Shown: positions 51,917-62,500, numbered from the stretch's first letter. The stretch is DNA of 64,000 bases from Teredinibacter sp. KSP-S5-2 (GCF_032773895.1 NZ_CP120416.1:3377001-3441000), one strand, 5' to 3'. Numbers and translations are program-made. The notes: generated from the letters alone by a model not told the origin.

Positions 51917-53833
51917 TTAATGCTCTTTGGCTGGACCGCCTACCGGTTTTTCGGAGGAGTCTTTTTTGGTCTCGGTATCTTTGCTTGTACCAGCACCACC
52001 TTTAGGGCCGCTGTCATGCCAGCTTTGAGGCGGACGAACTTTCCTACGGGCCATAAGATCATCGACCTGCTCAGAATCAATGGTTTCGTATTCCATCAGA
52101 GCGTCTTTCATCGATTCAAGAATATCGCGATTCTCATCCAAGATGTTTTTTGCTCTTGCGTAAGTATCATCAATAATCCGACGAACTTCTTCATCAATCA
52201 ATTTTGAGGTTGCGCCAGAATATTGCAAGGTTCCCGTTCCCGGATAAGCCCCTTCATCTTCACCGTAGTGAAGCGGGCCAAGCTTTTCCGACAAGCCCCA
52301 TTTTGTCACCATATTACGAGCCAAATCAGTCGCGCGCTCAATATCATTGGAAGCACCGGTCGTAACACCATCAAGACCAAGTGTCATTTCCTCCGCGATA
52401 CGGCCACCAAATAATGTACAAAGCTCAGATTCGATTTGTCGCTTACTTTTGCTGTACTTATCTTCTTCAGGGAGAAACTGGGTTACACCCAATGCGCGCC
52501 CACGAGGGATAATACTAACCTTATGTACAGGGTCGTGTTCCGGCACCAAGCGCCCAACAATTGCGTGCCCTGCCTCATGGTATGCCGTATTTTCCTTTTC
52601 TTTTTCACTCATCACCATGGACTTGCGTTCGGTTCCCATAAGAATCTTGTCGCGGGCTTTTTCGAACTCATCCATAGTAACCAGACGCTTATTGGCTCGC
52701 GCGGCAAATAAAGCAGCTTCGTTCACCAAGTTCGCCAAGTCAGCACCGGAAAACCCTGGTGTACCGCGCGCAATCACCGATGCCTGAACATTGTCATCCA
52801 AGGGTACTTTACGCATGTGTACCTTCAAAATTTGCTCACGACCACGAATATCTGGCAAGCCAACAAACACTTGTCGGTCAAAGCGGCCTGGACGTAACAG
52901 AGCTCGGTCGAGCACATCAGGACGGTTAGTAGCGGCAATGACAATCACACCTTCATTGCCTTCAAAACCATCCATTTCAACGAGCAGTTGGTTTAGCGTT
53001 TGCTCGCGCTCATCGTGACCACCGCCATGACCGCCGCCACGATGACGACCTACTGCATCAATCTCATCGATAAAGATGATACACGGCGACTGCTTCTTTG
53101 CCTGATCAAACATATCACGCACACGGGAAGCACCCACACCAACAAACATTTCCACAAAGTCTGAACCGGAGATGGAGAAGAACGGTACTTTAGCTTCACC
53201 AGCAATGGCTTTCGCCAACAGGGTTTTACCTGTTCCCGGAGGCCCAGCCATCAAGACACCACGTGGAATTTTGCCGCCCAAACGCTGAAAGCGAGAGGGG
53301 TCCATCAAATAATCAACGAGTTCCTGAACCTCTTCTTTTGCTTCATCGACACCAGCCACATCGGCGAATGTCGTTTTAACCTGATCTTCGCCAAGCAGTT
53401 TTGCCTTGCTTTTCGCAAAGCTCATGGGGCCACCACGACCACCACTACCACCTTGCATTTGGCGCATAAAGAAAACAAAAACAGCAATAAACAGAAGGAT
53501 AGGGAAGCTGGCGACCAATAATTGCTCCCAGATACTGGACTGCTCTGGCTCGGAGCCTTTTACCTGCACATCGTGGTTCAATAAGTCATCAACCAGTTTG
53601 GGATCCCAAAGTTCTGGGCGAACTACGGTAAATGAGGTGTTATCGTAGCGAACACCTTTAATAATTTGTCCATCAACAACCACTTCGCGTACACGGTCTG
53701 AACGCACATCCTGAACAAATTCAGAATAGGTCAATTCATCTCTTGGTTCTGATGCCTGAAAAGTTTGAAAAACAGAAAACAGGACAGCTGCAATTACCAG
53801 CCACAGCACCAGATTTTTTGCCATATCGTTCAA
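51917..53833 (-). CDS. ftsH: ATP-dependent zinc metalloprotease FtsH
   Basis: Hexameric inner-membrane AAA protease. 638 aa: two membrane helices (about 7-24 and 105-123) around a small periplasmic domain, AAA with Walker A GPPGTGKT (197-204), the [11 protein letters not shown] pore region, and the HEAGH zinc site (419-423). The start is likely a TTG with AGGAG at eight-base spacing, giving MNDMAKNL; the ATG three codons later has no well-placed Shine-Dalgarno. E. coli FtsH shows a similar MSDMAKNL form. The rlmE gene upstream is in the same direction, but about 300 bases lie between. Confidence 0.97.
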   Translation of the reverse strand: MNDMAKNLVLWLVIAAVLFSVFQTFQASEPRDELTYSEFVQDVRSDRVREVVVDGQIIKGVRYDNTSFTVVRPELWDPKLVDDLLNHDVQVKGSEPEQSSIWEQLLVASFPILLFIAVFVFFMRQMQGGSGGRGGPMSFAKSKAKLLGEDQVKTTFADVAGVDEAKEEVQELVDYLMDPSRFQRLGGKIPRGVLMAGPPGTGKTLLAKAIAGEAKVPFFSISGSDFVEMFVGVGASRVRDMFDQAKKQSPCIIFIDEIDAVGRHRGGGHGGGHDEREQTLNQLLVEMDGFEGNEGVIVIAATNRPDVLDRALLRPGRFDRQVFVGLPDIRGREQILKVHMRKVPLDDNVQASVIARGTPGFSGADLANLVNEAALFAARANKRLVTMDEFEKARDKILMGTERKSMVMSEKEKENTAYHEAGHAIVGRLVPEHDPVHKVSIIPRGRALGVTQFLPEEDKYSKSKRQIESELCTLFGGRIAEEMTLGLDGVTTGASNDIERATDLARNMVTKWGLSEKLGPLHYGEDEGAYPGTGTLQYSGATSKLIDEEVRRIIDDTYARAKNILDENRDILESMKDALMEYETIDSEQVDDLMARRKVRPPQSWHDSGPKGGAGTSKDTETKKDSSEKPVGGPAKEH

Positions 53834-53911
53834 GGATTTATCTCCTAAGCCTAGTCAGCTTTGCATCGTACAATAATTCGGGTGAAGTAAGTACCCAACT
53901 TAATTCGCATA

Positions 53912-54100
53912 TTAAACAATCTTAGGCCATATACACGTGCCAAGTTTCTTCGGGTCATCACATATCATTATAAGGCGCCCACTATTGGTAGCCTTTTTGA
54001 CTAAATTCCTATCGTCACTAAGGAGCAAAATATCTTTTACAGTGACGAAATAAAGCCGCTTTTCATCAATATGGGGCTTATTTGGAGATTCCCAAGTCAA
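53912..54100 (-). CDS. Possible small protein or gene remnant between rlmE and ftsH
   Basis: A 62-codon frame starting at a TTG has codon and residue use like a real gene (KRLYFVTVKDILLLSDDRN, then SGRLIMICDDPKKLG). The frame stays open upstream for about 25 further codons, with residues such as GEYVYYQYL, but has no ATG or GTG start and no Shine-Dalgarno. It may be a small gene with an uncommon start or a truncated remnant. No family is recognised. It occupies most of the 311-base gap between rlmE and ftsH. Confidence 0.35.
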   Translation of the reverse strand: MTWESPNKPHIDEKRLYFVTVKDILLLSDDRNLVKKATNSGRLIMICDDPKKLGTCIWPKIV

Positions 54101-54144
54101 ATATTGATAATAGACGTACTCACCCAGCCGACGCCCGCCAGTCG

Positions 54145-54765
54145 TTAGCCTTTGAACCCTTTGGCGACAAGATAGACCTCTCTGGATCGGGCACGAGATG
54201 CGTCAGGTTTACGAGTGACAACAGTCTGAAAGCTATTTTTGGCATCAGCAAAAAACTGATCAAACCCTTCACCCTGAAACACTTTAGACACAAAAACACC
54301 TCCTCGATTGAGGGTTTGTTTCGCCAAATCCATCGCCAGCTCCACCAAATACATGGATTTAGGCTGATCCACAGCTTGAATGCCACTCATATTTGGGGCC
54401 ATATCTGAAATCACCAAATCGGCCAGATCGCCATCCATAACTGCCAATATCTCGTTCAGAACCGATTCTTCAGTGAAATCCCCCTGAACGAAGTCAACGT
54501 CGGCAATGGAATCCATCGGCAAAATATCCGATGCCACGACCCTTCCTTTCTCACCCACCTCTTGAATCGCCACTTGCGACCAACCACCGGGGGCAGCCCC
54601 CAAATCAATAACGGTTTGACCAGGCTTAAACAGCCTGTCCTTTTTATTCAGCTCTATTAGCTTATAACTTGCCCTCGAACGGTAACCGTCCTTCTGGGAT
54701 TCTTTGACGTAATGGTCATTGAAGTGCTCACGAAGCCATCGATGACTGCTTTTCGATCGAGCCAT
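54145..54765 (-). CDS. rlmE: 23S rRNA (uridine2552-2'-O)-methyltransferase
   Basis: Methylates U2552 in the A loop of 23S rRNA, a late step of 50S assembly (formerly FtsJ). 206 aa with the K35-D121-K161-E196 tetrad and the SAM motif [15 protein letters not shown]. Divergent from yhbY, as in E. coli, with ftsH downstream. Confidence 0.97.
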   Translation of the reverse strand: MARSKSSHRWLREHFNDHYVKESQKDGYRSRASYKLIELNKKDRLFKPGQTVIDLGAAPGGWSQVAIQEVGEKGRVVASDILPMDSIADVDFVQGDFTEESVLNEILAVMDGDLADLVISDMAPNMSGIQAVDQPKSMYLVELAMDLAKQTLNRGGVFVSKVFQGEGFDQFFADAKNSFQTVVTRKPDASRARSREVYLVAKGFKG

Positions 54766-54843
54766 ATGCTAAAACTCTCTAGGGATTCAACCGCCTTCGC
54801 GGTTACAATAGCGTTTTGTTCAAAAAATAACGCGAGTATTGTA

Positions 54844-55143
54844 ATGGTAGTTTCCAACGACAACAAAAAACACTTTCGACAAATTGGCCACGGCCTTAAG
54901 CCAGTAGTAATGATCGCCGGTAATGGCTTGTCAGAAGCAGTGCTTGCTGAAGTTCATCGTGCTCTGGAAGACCACGAACTCATCAAGGTCAAACTATCCG
55001 TCATAGATAGGGCGATTCGCAAGGAATTCATCGAGGAAATCTGTACCAGTTGTAACGCTGAACTGATCCAAGAAATTGGTAAAGTGGCACTAATATATCG
55101 AGCATCACAGAAACCCAATATCAAAACCTCAAATATTCGCTAG
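54844..55143 (+). CDS. yhbY: CRM-domain RNA-binding protein YhbY
   Basis: 99 aa, a single CRS1-YhbY domain that binds pre-50S ribosomes. The GLKPVVMIAGNGLSEAVLAEV stretch contains the GxxG-like loop, and LIKVKLSV leads the second half. The ATG is at the start of the family homology; an upstream in-frame extension would run into the rlmE promoter region. Confidence 0.93.
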   Translation: MVVSNDNKKHFRQIGHGLKPVVMIAGNGLSEAVLAEVHRALEDHELIKVKLSVIDRAIRKEFIEEICTSCNAELIQEIGKVALIYRASQKPNIKTSNIR

Positions 55144-55220
55144 TTGCGCGATCTGTACTGCCAACTTTTGTCAGTAGCCTCCTGTCATTATGCCTGCATA
55201 CACTAAACCAGGAGGCGAAA

Positions 55221-55646
55221 ATGAGTACTGAACCCCAATCCATCATGTCCCACATGTCCATTGGTACCAATGACTACCAAAAGGCCATCGCATTCTACGA
55301 TAAAGTCCTTGCCACAATTGGCGCACAAAAGATCATGTCGATCCCAGAGGGCACCGCTTATGGTAAGAATTACCCGGAATTTTGGGTTCAACCACCTTTT
55401 GATGGCAAAGCGGCCACGGTAGGCAATGGCGTCCACTTTAGTTTTATGGCCACAAGTAAAGAGCAGGTTCACAGCTTTTATGAAGCCGCTTTGGAAGCCG
55501 GCGCGACAGATGACGGTGCCCCTGGCCCACGTCCACATTATGGCGAACCCTATTATGGCTGCTTTGTCCGCGACTTAGATGGTCACAAAATAGAAGCCAC
55601 GTTCTGGGATATGGAACTTGCAGAAAAACTTGGCATGAACGGCTAA
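55221..55646 (+). CDS. VOC-superfamily (glyoxalase/bleomycin-resistance fold) protein
   Basis: 141 aa. Typical VOC halves: SHMSIGTNDYQKAIAFYDKVL with a possible metal ligand H11, and GCFVRDLDGHKIEATF with H and E near the C terminus. A central EFWVQPPF strand and a GNGVHFSFMA strand with H fit a metal site. The substrate is unknown; relatives include glyoxalase, dioxygenase and fosfomycin-type enzymes. A strong AGGAGG precedes the ATG, and it has its own terminator. Confidence 0.85.
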   Translation: MSTEPQSIMSHMSIGTNDYQKAIAFYDKVLATIGAQKIMSIPEGTAYGKNYPEFWVQPPFDGKAATVGNGVHFSFMATSKEQVHSFYEAALEAGATDDGAPGPRPHYGEPYYGCFVRDLDGHKIEATFWDMELAEKLGMNG

Positions 55647-55665
55647 TCCACTTAATGCATAAACT

Positions 55666-55690
55666 GGGGGCTCTCTGAGCCCTCTTTTCC
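55666..55690 (+). terminator. Intrinsic terminator after the VOC gene
   Basis: GGGCTC (55668-55673) pairs with GAGCCC (55677-55682) with a three-base loop, followed by TCTTTT. It lies 20 bases after the stop. Confidence 0.75.
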
Positions 55691-55830
55691 ATATATTCAA
55701 ACATGCTCCCCTAAGAACCAGCGTTCCCATTACTCTCACTTTTGAAGGCATAATTTTTGCCCGCTGCACTCAGTTATCCAGGAAGAATTAGCCAATACAC
55801 ACCGAAAAAACCGAAACAAAGTTACCCACA

Positions 55831-55911
55831 CGACAATTAAGCAAATAAAAAGAAAGCTGATCGTTCTCATTGATTGGGGGGAAACACATAGACATACTAT
55901 CCGACAATTAA
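55831..55911. promoter_or_regulatory. Direct repeat upstream of the histidine kinase gene
   Basis: CGACAATTAA occurs at 55831-55840 and 55902-55911, 71 bases apart, the second copy ending 24 bases before the kinase start. It could be a binding site for the response regulator encoded downstream, but two copies of a 10-mer in A/T-rich DNA are weak evidence. Confidence 0.25.
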
Positions 55912-55935
55912 AAAGAACCCATTTGCTAGTACAGC

Positions 55936-57357
55936 ATGCTTAAGTCGATTAAATTCAAACTCTGGCTAACGTTTCTAACCACTTTGTTGCTCAGCATGCT
56001 TTCCATGCTACTGCTCACCCACGCCAGTGTTAAAAAGGGATTCCTCGATTACGTAACAGAACAGGCCATTGAGCAGCTGGTAACTCTGGAAACCACTATT
56101 TTAGAAATATACGGTAAACAAGGTTCATTTCAGCCACTGGAAAACAATATTCCCTTGTGGAGAAAATTAAAGTACAACACCTTTCGCAAGTATGTTGCGC
56201 AGCAACGACTTTCAGAAAATGGCAACGCCAACCCCACCCCACCTGAAATTAAAGCCCATCAAAAAGCATTTATTGATCAGCTTATCCTGACTGACGCACA
56301 TAAGAATCTGATTGTCGGTCGCCCGGTGAGAGAACAGGACTATTCCTGGTTACCACTTAATCTGGAAGGAACAATTATTGGTTACATTGGCTATGTTAAA
56401 CCGACTGATTTCTTGCGCTCAGTGGATCGGCTGTTTGTTCAGCAACAACTAAGGGCATTTGTCGTCATCAGTATCGGACTCATCTTCTTCTCATTTATTG
56501 TTGCACTGGTTGTTTCTCGCTGGCTGACCAAACCATTAAGCATTCTGTCGCAAAGCGCCAAAAAACTCGCTTCAGGTGACTTTACAATACGCATTAAAAA
56601 CAAAAGCCACGACGAACTCGGAGAGCTGTGCACCAACTTTAACGAACTCGCACATACGCTATCCGCGAATGAAGCCGCGAGAAAACAATGGGTAGCTGAC
56701 ATTTCCCATGAAATGCGCACGCCTCTTGCGGTTGTTAAAGCACAAATCGAAGCCATGCAGGATGGTATTCGCGAAACCTCGGACAAAAACCTGGGCATTC
56801 TGAAAGAGAAAATTGATTCTCTTAACTTCCTGATCAACGACCTCTATGAGCTGTCTCTCTCCGATCTTGGGGCTCTGAGCTATGACAAAGAGCCGTTATT
56901 TGCTCAAGAGATAATTAACCAAATTGCCGATGATTTTAGCGAGCGAATTGCCGTTGCGGGCCATAGTTTTGCAGTAAGAAACAACCTTCACCCGAAGGAT
57001 AAAATTTTTGGCGACAGAGAAAGAATATTTCAACTTTTCTATAACTTGCTGGAAAACAGCACTCGCTATACGGACTCTCCCGGCACAATTTCATTAACTG
57101 CCTCACGTACCAACGGCACGATAATTATATATGTCGAAGACAGCTCCCCCAGCGTCCCCAAAGAACAACTGGGCGAGATATTCAATCGTCTCTACCGTGT
57201 AGAAGGCTCACGTAACAGGGAAACTGGTGGTGCGGGACTTGGGCTGAGTATTTGTAGTAATATTGTCGATGCCCACCAGGGCGAAATCCACGCAGAGTCT
57301 TCTTACCTGGGCGGTTTGAGAGTCTGCGTAAGTTTACCTGCCAGCAAAATAAAATAG
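55936..57357 (+). CDS. Sensor histidine kinase, BaeS-like
   Basis: 473 aa. Membrane helices at about 8-29 and 174-194 flank a 145-residue periplasmic sensor region without recognised domain. HAMP follows (about 195-247), then the phosphoacceptor DISHEMRTPLAVV with His258, and the HATPase with N box LLENSTRYT, G1 VEDSSPSVP and G2 GGAGLGLSICSNI. The HisKA sequence and the five-gene context suggest BaeS, an envelope-stress sensor, but the signal cannot be known. The regulator gene starts four bases after its stop. Confidence 0.9.
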   Translation: MLKSIKFKLWLTFLTTLLLSMLSMLLLTHASVKKGFLDYVTEQAIEQLVTLETTILEIYGKQGSFQPLENNIPLWRKLKYNTFRKYVAQQRLSENGNANPTPPEIKAHQKAFIDQLILTDAHKNLIVGRPVREQDYSWLPLNLEGTIIGYIGYVKPTDFLRSVDRLFVQQQLRAFVVISIGLIFFSFIVALVVSRWLTKPLSILSQSAKKLASGDFTIRIKNKSHDELGELCTNFNELAHTLSANEAARKQWVADISHEMRTPLAVVKAQIEAMQDGIRETSDKNLGILKEKIDSLNFLINDLYELSLSDLGALSYDKEPLFAQEIINQIADDFSERIAVAGHSFAVRNNLHPKDKIFGDRERIFQLFYNLLENSTRYTDSPGTISLTASRTNGTIIIYVEDSSPSVPKEQLGEIFNRLYRVEGSRNRETGGAGLGLSICSNIVDAHQGEIHAESSYLGGLRVCVSLPASKIK

Positions 57358-57361
57358 CCTG

Positions 57362-58060
57362 ATGAGTCACGAAATCGAAAACCAGCACAGCATACTGATT
57401 GTTGAAGACGAACCGGAGCTTGCCGAATTACTTAAGGAGTATTTGGAAGCATCAAACTTTTCTGCGTTTATTATCAATAACGGTTTGGAGGCAGAACAGT
57501 GGTTAACGGAGCACACACCAAGCTTAATACTGCTTGATTTAATGCTACCTGGGAAAAATGGCTTGGATCTATGCCGTTCATACAGAGAAAAGTCCGACAC
57601 ACCAATTATCATGGTCACTGCCAAAGTCGAAGAAATTGATCGATTGCTTGGTTTGGAACTGGGTGCAGATGACTACATTTGCAAGCCCTACAGCCCAAGA
57701 GAAGTGATCGCGAGAGTTAAAGCGGTTTTAAGGCGAACAGAGTCTACTACCGGGGCTCCAACAACCAGCAAGGGCATTGTTCTCGATCAGGATCGCCAGC
57801 AAGTTTCCATCGACGGCAACCATATCGAACTCACCACTATTGAATTTCGCTTATTTGAATTACTCCACTCTGACCCAGGGAAAATCTATTCCAGACAGTA
57901 CATCCTTGATAACATCTATACAGACTACCGCATTGTTAGCGACAGAACCGTTGACAGCCATATCAAGAAATTAAGGAAAAAACTGCAATCGGCGCTACCG
58001 GAAGTTGACTTAATCCGCTCTGTATATGGTGCAGGCTACAAGTTTGAACCACCAGTATAA
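57362..58060 (+). CDS. Response regulator, OmpR/PhoB type (BaeR-like)
   Basis: 232 aa. Receiver domain with acidic D16 and phosphoacceptor D59 (LILLDLMLPG), the T/K switch residues in MVTAK and CKPYSPRE, and a C-terminal winged helix (IELTTIEFRLFELL, TVDSHIKKLRKKL, IRSVYGAGYKF). It probably controls the adjacent genes and envelope targets elsewhere. Confidence 0.93.
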   Translation: MSHEIENQHSILIVEDEPELAELLKEYLEASNFSAFIINNGLEAEQWLTEHTPSLILLDLMLPGKNGLDLCRSYREKSDTPIIMVTAKVEEIDRLLGLELGADDYICKPYSPREVIARVKAVLRRTESTTGAPTTSKGIVLDQDRQQVSIDGNHIELTTIEFRLFELLHSDPGKIYSRQYILDNIYTDYRIVSDRTVDSHIKKLRKKLQSALPEVDLIRSVYGAGYKFEPPV

Positions 58061-58066
58061 AGCACA

Positions 58067-58483
58067 ATGATTTTTTATAAGCTTGTTGCTATCTGGTTCT
58101 CAATAGGTTTTCTTGTTTCGTGTTCTTCGATGAAGCCCATTGAAGACGCCACCATAAAGACCCGAATATCTGATGGAGGGCTAAAGCATTTTATTGTTTC
58201 TCTTCCCTCACGCACCATATCTGCTTCAAATATCCATCAAAGCCGGCAAAGCTCTAGACACGCACGCGAAGAATCTCGCATCAGTAAAATTGAAAAAGTA
58301 CTACTGGCAACAGCAGCAAAGTTTGTTGAGGAAGAGCATTTCTGCAGTAATGGTTTTTGGGTAATCGAGATTGCCGGAGATGCATACAAATATGGAAAGC
58401 AGCCTTTTCTAAGGGGCGAGTGCAACGATATCGCAAGCGGGGATGATCGGGTTCGATATCCCGACAGTTTTACACTTTGGTAA
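58067..58483 (+). CDS. Small lipoprotein downstream of the two-component genes
   Basis: 138 aa. The lipobox LVSC places the lipidated cysteine at Cys19; residue 20 is Ser, so outer-membrane sorting is expected. The mature part has two cysteines (C93 and C119) that may form a disulfide, and no family is recognised. It starts seven bases after the regulator stop, so it is cotranscribed. It may be an accessory sensor or a target of the system; both are inference. Confidence 0.75.
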   Translation: MIFYKLVAIWFSIGFLVSCSSMKPIEDATIKTRISDGGLKHFIVSLPSRTISASNIHQSRQSSRHAREESRISKIEKVLLATAAKFVEEEHFCSNGFWVIEIAGDAYKYGKQPFLRGECNDIASGDDRVRYPDSFTLW

Positions 58484-58616
58484 AGTGTTTTCAAACTTCC
58501 TCCACATTTCTTACCCATTGTCGAGAGATACTGGATCTCGAACGCAAAGCAACGGAATCAAAGCTTTCTTATTATTCATACTCCGCTTTTACTCTCCCGG
58601 TGAGTGAAAAGGTATT

Positions 58617-58646
58617 TGCAGGCTTTAATGCCTGCATTTTTTATTT
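58617..58646 (+). terminator. Intrinsic terminator of the two-component operon
   Basis: TGCAGGC (58617-58623) pairs with GCCTGCA (58630-58636) across a six-base loop and is followed by TTTTTT. It lies about 130 bases after the lipoprotein stop, so the transcript has a long 3' tail. Confidence 0.88.
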
Positions 58647-58868
58647 CTAATTCCCAGTATTTCCTTCAAGTATAGCCGCGATTAAACAACCCGTTATTAA
58701 AGTAACCTGGGCTTACGCAAGCCAGAAAGCATTACCTCGACACGCCATAAACCCGGCCCTGAAGGCTCGTCGCATCTGATTTACCTTAAGTTTTGTACTG
58801 AAAATTTCACTCTTAGTTATGTAACTCCTTTAAGTCAATATCGAAAACTTTTATGACTTATGGAGACA

Positions 58869-58896
58869 TTGGTGCGAGGATGCACTTTATTAGAAT
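58869..58896 (+). promoter_or_regulatory. Possible promoter of a micro-ORF
   Basis: TTGGTG (58869-58874) and TAGAAT (58891-58896) are 16 bases apart. The spacer contains the inverted repeat GTGC/GCAC, which could be an operator. Moderate match by eye only. Confidence 0.35.
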
Positions 58897-58927
58897 AATT
58901 CAGGAACAACTATCGAGGATACCGACA

Positions 58928-58969
58928 ATGAACTCAGATCAATGTATTTGCTGCGTGTTTAAAAATTAA
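58928..58969 (+). CDS. Possible 13-residue micro-ORF with a Cys-Ile-Cys-Cys core
   Basis: ATG to TAA encodes MNSDQCICCVFKN. GAGG lies nine bases before the ATG and a promoter-like pair lies upstream. A leader peptide, a metal-binding peptide or chance are all possible; an ORF of this length appears often by chance. Confidence 0.2.
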   Translation: MNSDQCICCVFKN

Positions 58970-59049
58970 AGCTCAAGCCTTCCTTATTATTCAATTTGAA
59001 CACAGCACTGATTAACTATCTTCACGGATATAAGAGATAATTCAAAAAT

Positions 59050-59074
59050 CAAAAAAAACCCGCATAAGCGGGCT
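59050..59074 (-). terminator. Intrinsic terminator after greA
   Basis: CCCGC (59059-59063) pairs with GCGGG (59068-59072) with a TTAT loop on the minus strand, followed by eight T residues. It lies about 30 bases after the greA stop and ends the carA-carB-greA transcript. Confidence 0.88.
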
Positions 59075-59105
59075 TCTCATATCATTATATAAATAGGATA
59101 AAGCA

Positions 59106-59582
59106 CTAAATGTGTCTTACCTCATCAATTTCATACTCAATATCACCGCCAGGTGCGCGAACAACAGCAGTTTCTCCAACCTCTTTGCCGATCAAACTGC
59201 GGGCAATAGGTGAAGTCACCGATATTTTATTTTGCTTAATGTTCGCTTCATCTTCACCGACAATTTTATAGGTAATTTCTTCGTCAGTTTCGGTGTTAAT
59301 GATTTTCACCGTTACACCAAAAATAACCTTTTCACCTTCCGGTATCGAACACACATCAATCACCTGGGCATTGGACAACTTGGCTTCGATATCCTGGATA
59401 CGACCTTCACAAAAACCTTGCTGTTCACGAGCAGCGTGATATTCCGCATTCTCTTTTAAGTCACCATGCTCCCGCGCCTCTGCGATTGCAGCGGTAATTC
59501 GAGGACGATCCACTTTCTTCAACTGCTCAAGTTCTTGACGAAGCGCTTTTTCACCTTCGACAGTCATTGGAAATTTTTGCAT
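59106..59582 (-). CDS. greA: Transcription elongation factor GreA
   Basis: Stimulates RNA polymerase to cleave backtracked transcripts. 158 aa: an N-terminal coiled coil with the catalytic tip D41 and E44 ([14 protein letters not shown]) and a C-terminal FKBP-like domain ([14 protein letters not shown]). Its ATG is one base after the carB stop, so translation is coupled to carB. Confidence 0.97.
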   Translation of the reverse strand: MQKFPMTVEGEKALRQELEQLKKVDRPRITAAIAEAREHGDLKENAEYHAAREQQGFCEGRIQDIEAKLSNAQVIDVCSIPEGEKVIFGVTVKIINTETDEEITYKIVGEDEANIKQNKISVTSPIARSLIGKEVGETAVVRAPGGDIEYEIDEVRHI

Positions 59583-59583
59583 G

Positions 59584-62500
59584 TTATCCTGCCACCCTTG
59601 TGTGCAAATCTTGTAAGCGTCGAACTTCTTTCTCTTCGCCGAACCTTAATGCCATACATAACGCTTTCGCACCTTCGAGAGTCGTTGTGTAGTAAACATG
59701 ATTATTTTCAGCGCTTCGACGAATAGAAGCGGAATCGCGAATCGCTTTTCTACCTTCCGTAGTGTTAATGACGATTTGAATCTCTCGGTTCTTAATCATA
59801 TCCACAATATGAGGTCGACCTTCGGCTACTTTGTTGACGATGCCGACTTCAATGCCTGCATCCAACAAAGGTAACGCTGTACCGCGAGTGGCAACTAATT
59901 TGAAGCCCATGTCGGACAACTCTTTACCAATCAAAATGGCTTTTTGCTTATCTTCATCCCGTACACTGATAAACGCCGTACCCGAAGTTGGAACAGCAGA
60001 ACCACTGGCAACCTGAGCTTTCAAATACGCCTCAGCGAAACAATCGCCCACGCCCATAACTTCCCCGGTTGATTTCATTTCCGGCCCAAGAATGGGGTCC
60101 ACAGCAGGGAATTTATTGAATGGGAATACGGCTTCTTTCACACTGAAGTAAGTTGGAATAACTTCCTGGGTAAAGCCCTGCTCTTCCAGAGTCTTACCTG
60201 CCTGACACAAGGCTGCAATTTTCGCTAAAGAAGTACCAATGCACTTGGACACAAATGGCACGGTACGGGAACCGCGAGGGTTCACTTCGATGACATAAAT
60301 GGTTTCATCCTGATATGCCAACTGGACATTCATCAGACCAACCACACCGAGTTCGTGAGCCATTTTTCTGACTTGCTCACGCATTTCGTTTTGTACATCT
60401 TCAGGTAAAGAATACGGTGGAAGTGAACATGCGGAGTCACCGGAGTGAACACCACACTGCTCGATATGCTGCATGATCGCGCCAATGACAACGTCTTTAC
60501 CATCAGACACTGCGTCGATGTCCACTTCAATGGCATTATTCAGGAAGTGATCCAATAACACAGGCGCATCTTCAGAGGCCTGCACAGCATCGCGCATATA
60601 AGTGCGCAGTTCATTTTCGTTGTATACGATTTCCATTGCACGACCACCTAGTACATAGGATGGACGAACAACCAATGGATAACCTACGTCCGCCGCAACT
60701 TTTAACGCTTCTTCGGTAGAACGAACAATGGCGTTTGCCGGCTGAGTCAACCCAAGACGGTGAATCATTTGCTGGAACTGCTCACGATCTTCTGCGCGGT
60801 CAATCGCTTCCGGGCTGGTACCAATAATCGGTACATTTTCCGCTTCCAAAGCACGGGCAAGCTTAAGTGGTGTTTGACCACCAAACTGCACAATGACCCC
60901 TTTTGGTTTTTCTTTGTGAACAATTTCTAACACATCTTCCAAAGTAACTGGTTCGAAGTAAAGTCGATCAGAAGTGTCATAGTCGGTAGAAACGGTCTCC
61001 GGGTTACAGTTAACCATAATGGTTTCGTAACCATCTTCACGTGCAGCCAAGGCAGCATGAACACAACAGTAGTCAAACTCAATACCTTGACCAATACGGT
61101 TTGGCCCACCACCAATCACCATGATTTTTTCACGATCACTTGGTTCGGACTCACACTCTTCTTCATAGGTTGAATACATGTAAGCCGTAGCGGTAGCAAA
61201 TTCTGCCGCACAGGTATCAACACGCTTGTATACAGGACGCACGCCGAGAGCAATACGGTGATCTCTCACCAATTTTTCTTTCACTGCTAACAAGTCAGCT
61301 AGACGCTTATCGGAAAAGCCCATGCGCTTAAGGCGGAACATGGAATCTTTGTCAATCGCAGATAAAGGAACAGAGGCAAGACGCGCTTCGGTTTCAATAA
61401 TTTCTAGAATTTGAATCAGGAACCAACGGTCAATCTTGGAACGCTCGAATACCTCTTCCAAATCCATTCCCAAACGGAACGCATCCCCCACATACCAAAT
61501 ACGCTCGGCACCTGGAGTGGATAAATCTCGGCGAATTTTCGCTTTGGCTTCTTCGCGTGTATCTTCAGTAGATAAGTCGACTTTCGATTCAAAGCCAGCA
61601 GAGCCAACTTCTAAACCACGCAACGCTTTTTGCAATGATTCTTGGAAAGTACGGCCAATCGCCATTACTTCACCAACGGATTTCATTTGTGTGGTTAAGC
61701 GCGCATCCGCATCACCGAATTTTTCAAAAGTGAAGCGAGGAATTTTTGTTACAACATAATCAATAGACGGTTCGAATGAAGCTGGGGTTGCACCACCAGT
61801 AATTTCATTCTGCAATTCATCCAGGGTATACCCTACCGCCAATTTGGCTGCAACTTTTGCAATTGGGAAACCCGTAGCCTTAGAAGCAAGAGCAGAAGAA
61901 CGGGATACACGCGGGTTCATTTCGATAACAACCAAGCGACCGTTATCCGGGTTTACCGCAAACTGAACGTTCGACCCACCGGTTTCCACACCGATTTCAC
62001 GCAGCACCGCCACAGAGGCATCGCGCATGATTTGGTATTCTTTATCGGTTAGAGTTTGCGCCGGCGCAACGGTGATCGAGTCGCCAGTATGCACCCCCAT
62101 AGGGTCAAAGTTTTCAATGGAACAGATAATGATACAGTTGTCGTTTTTGTCACGGACAACTTCCATTTCATACTCTTTCCAACCCAACAGCGACTCATCA
62201 ATTAACAGCTCGTTAGTCGGTGAAAGATCCAATCCGCGGTTACAAATTTCTTCAAATTCTTCCCAGTTATAGGCAATACCGCCACCGGAACCACCCATGG
62301 TAAATGAAGGGCGAATAATGACCGGGAAACCAAACTCTTTTGGTACTTCGTTGGCTTCTTCCAGGGTGTGAACGATTTTAGCTCGTGGACACTCCAGGCC
62401 AATTTTTTTCATTGCCTGGTCAAAGCGGTGTCGGTCTTCAGCTTTATCGATGGCATCTTGCGTTGCACCAATCAGCTCCACACCATGCTCTTGCAATACA

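Larger units (their letters stand above)
58484..59105. other. Intergenic region (622 bp) between the lipoprotein and greA
   Basis: It holds a forward terminator (58617), a possible promoter and micro-ORF (58869-58969), and the greA terminator (59050). A CTGGGCTT/AAGCCAG hairpin lies near 58719-58738. No larger gene or known RNA is recognised. Confidence 0.5.

Noticed and set aside
55144-59105. Possible genomic island with mobile-element borders
   Set aside because: No integrase, transposase, tRNA attachment site or flanking repeats are visible; it looks like a local insertion of ordinary genes.
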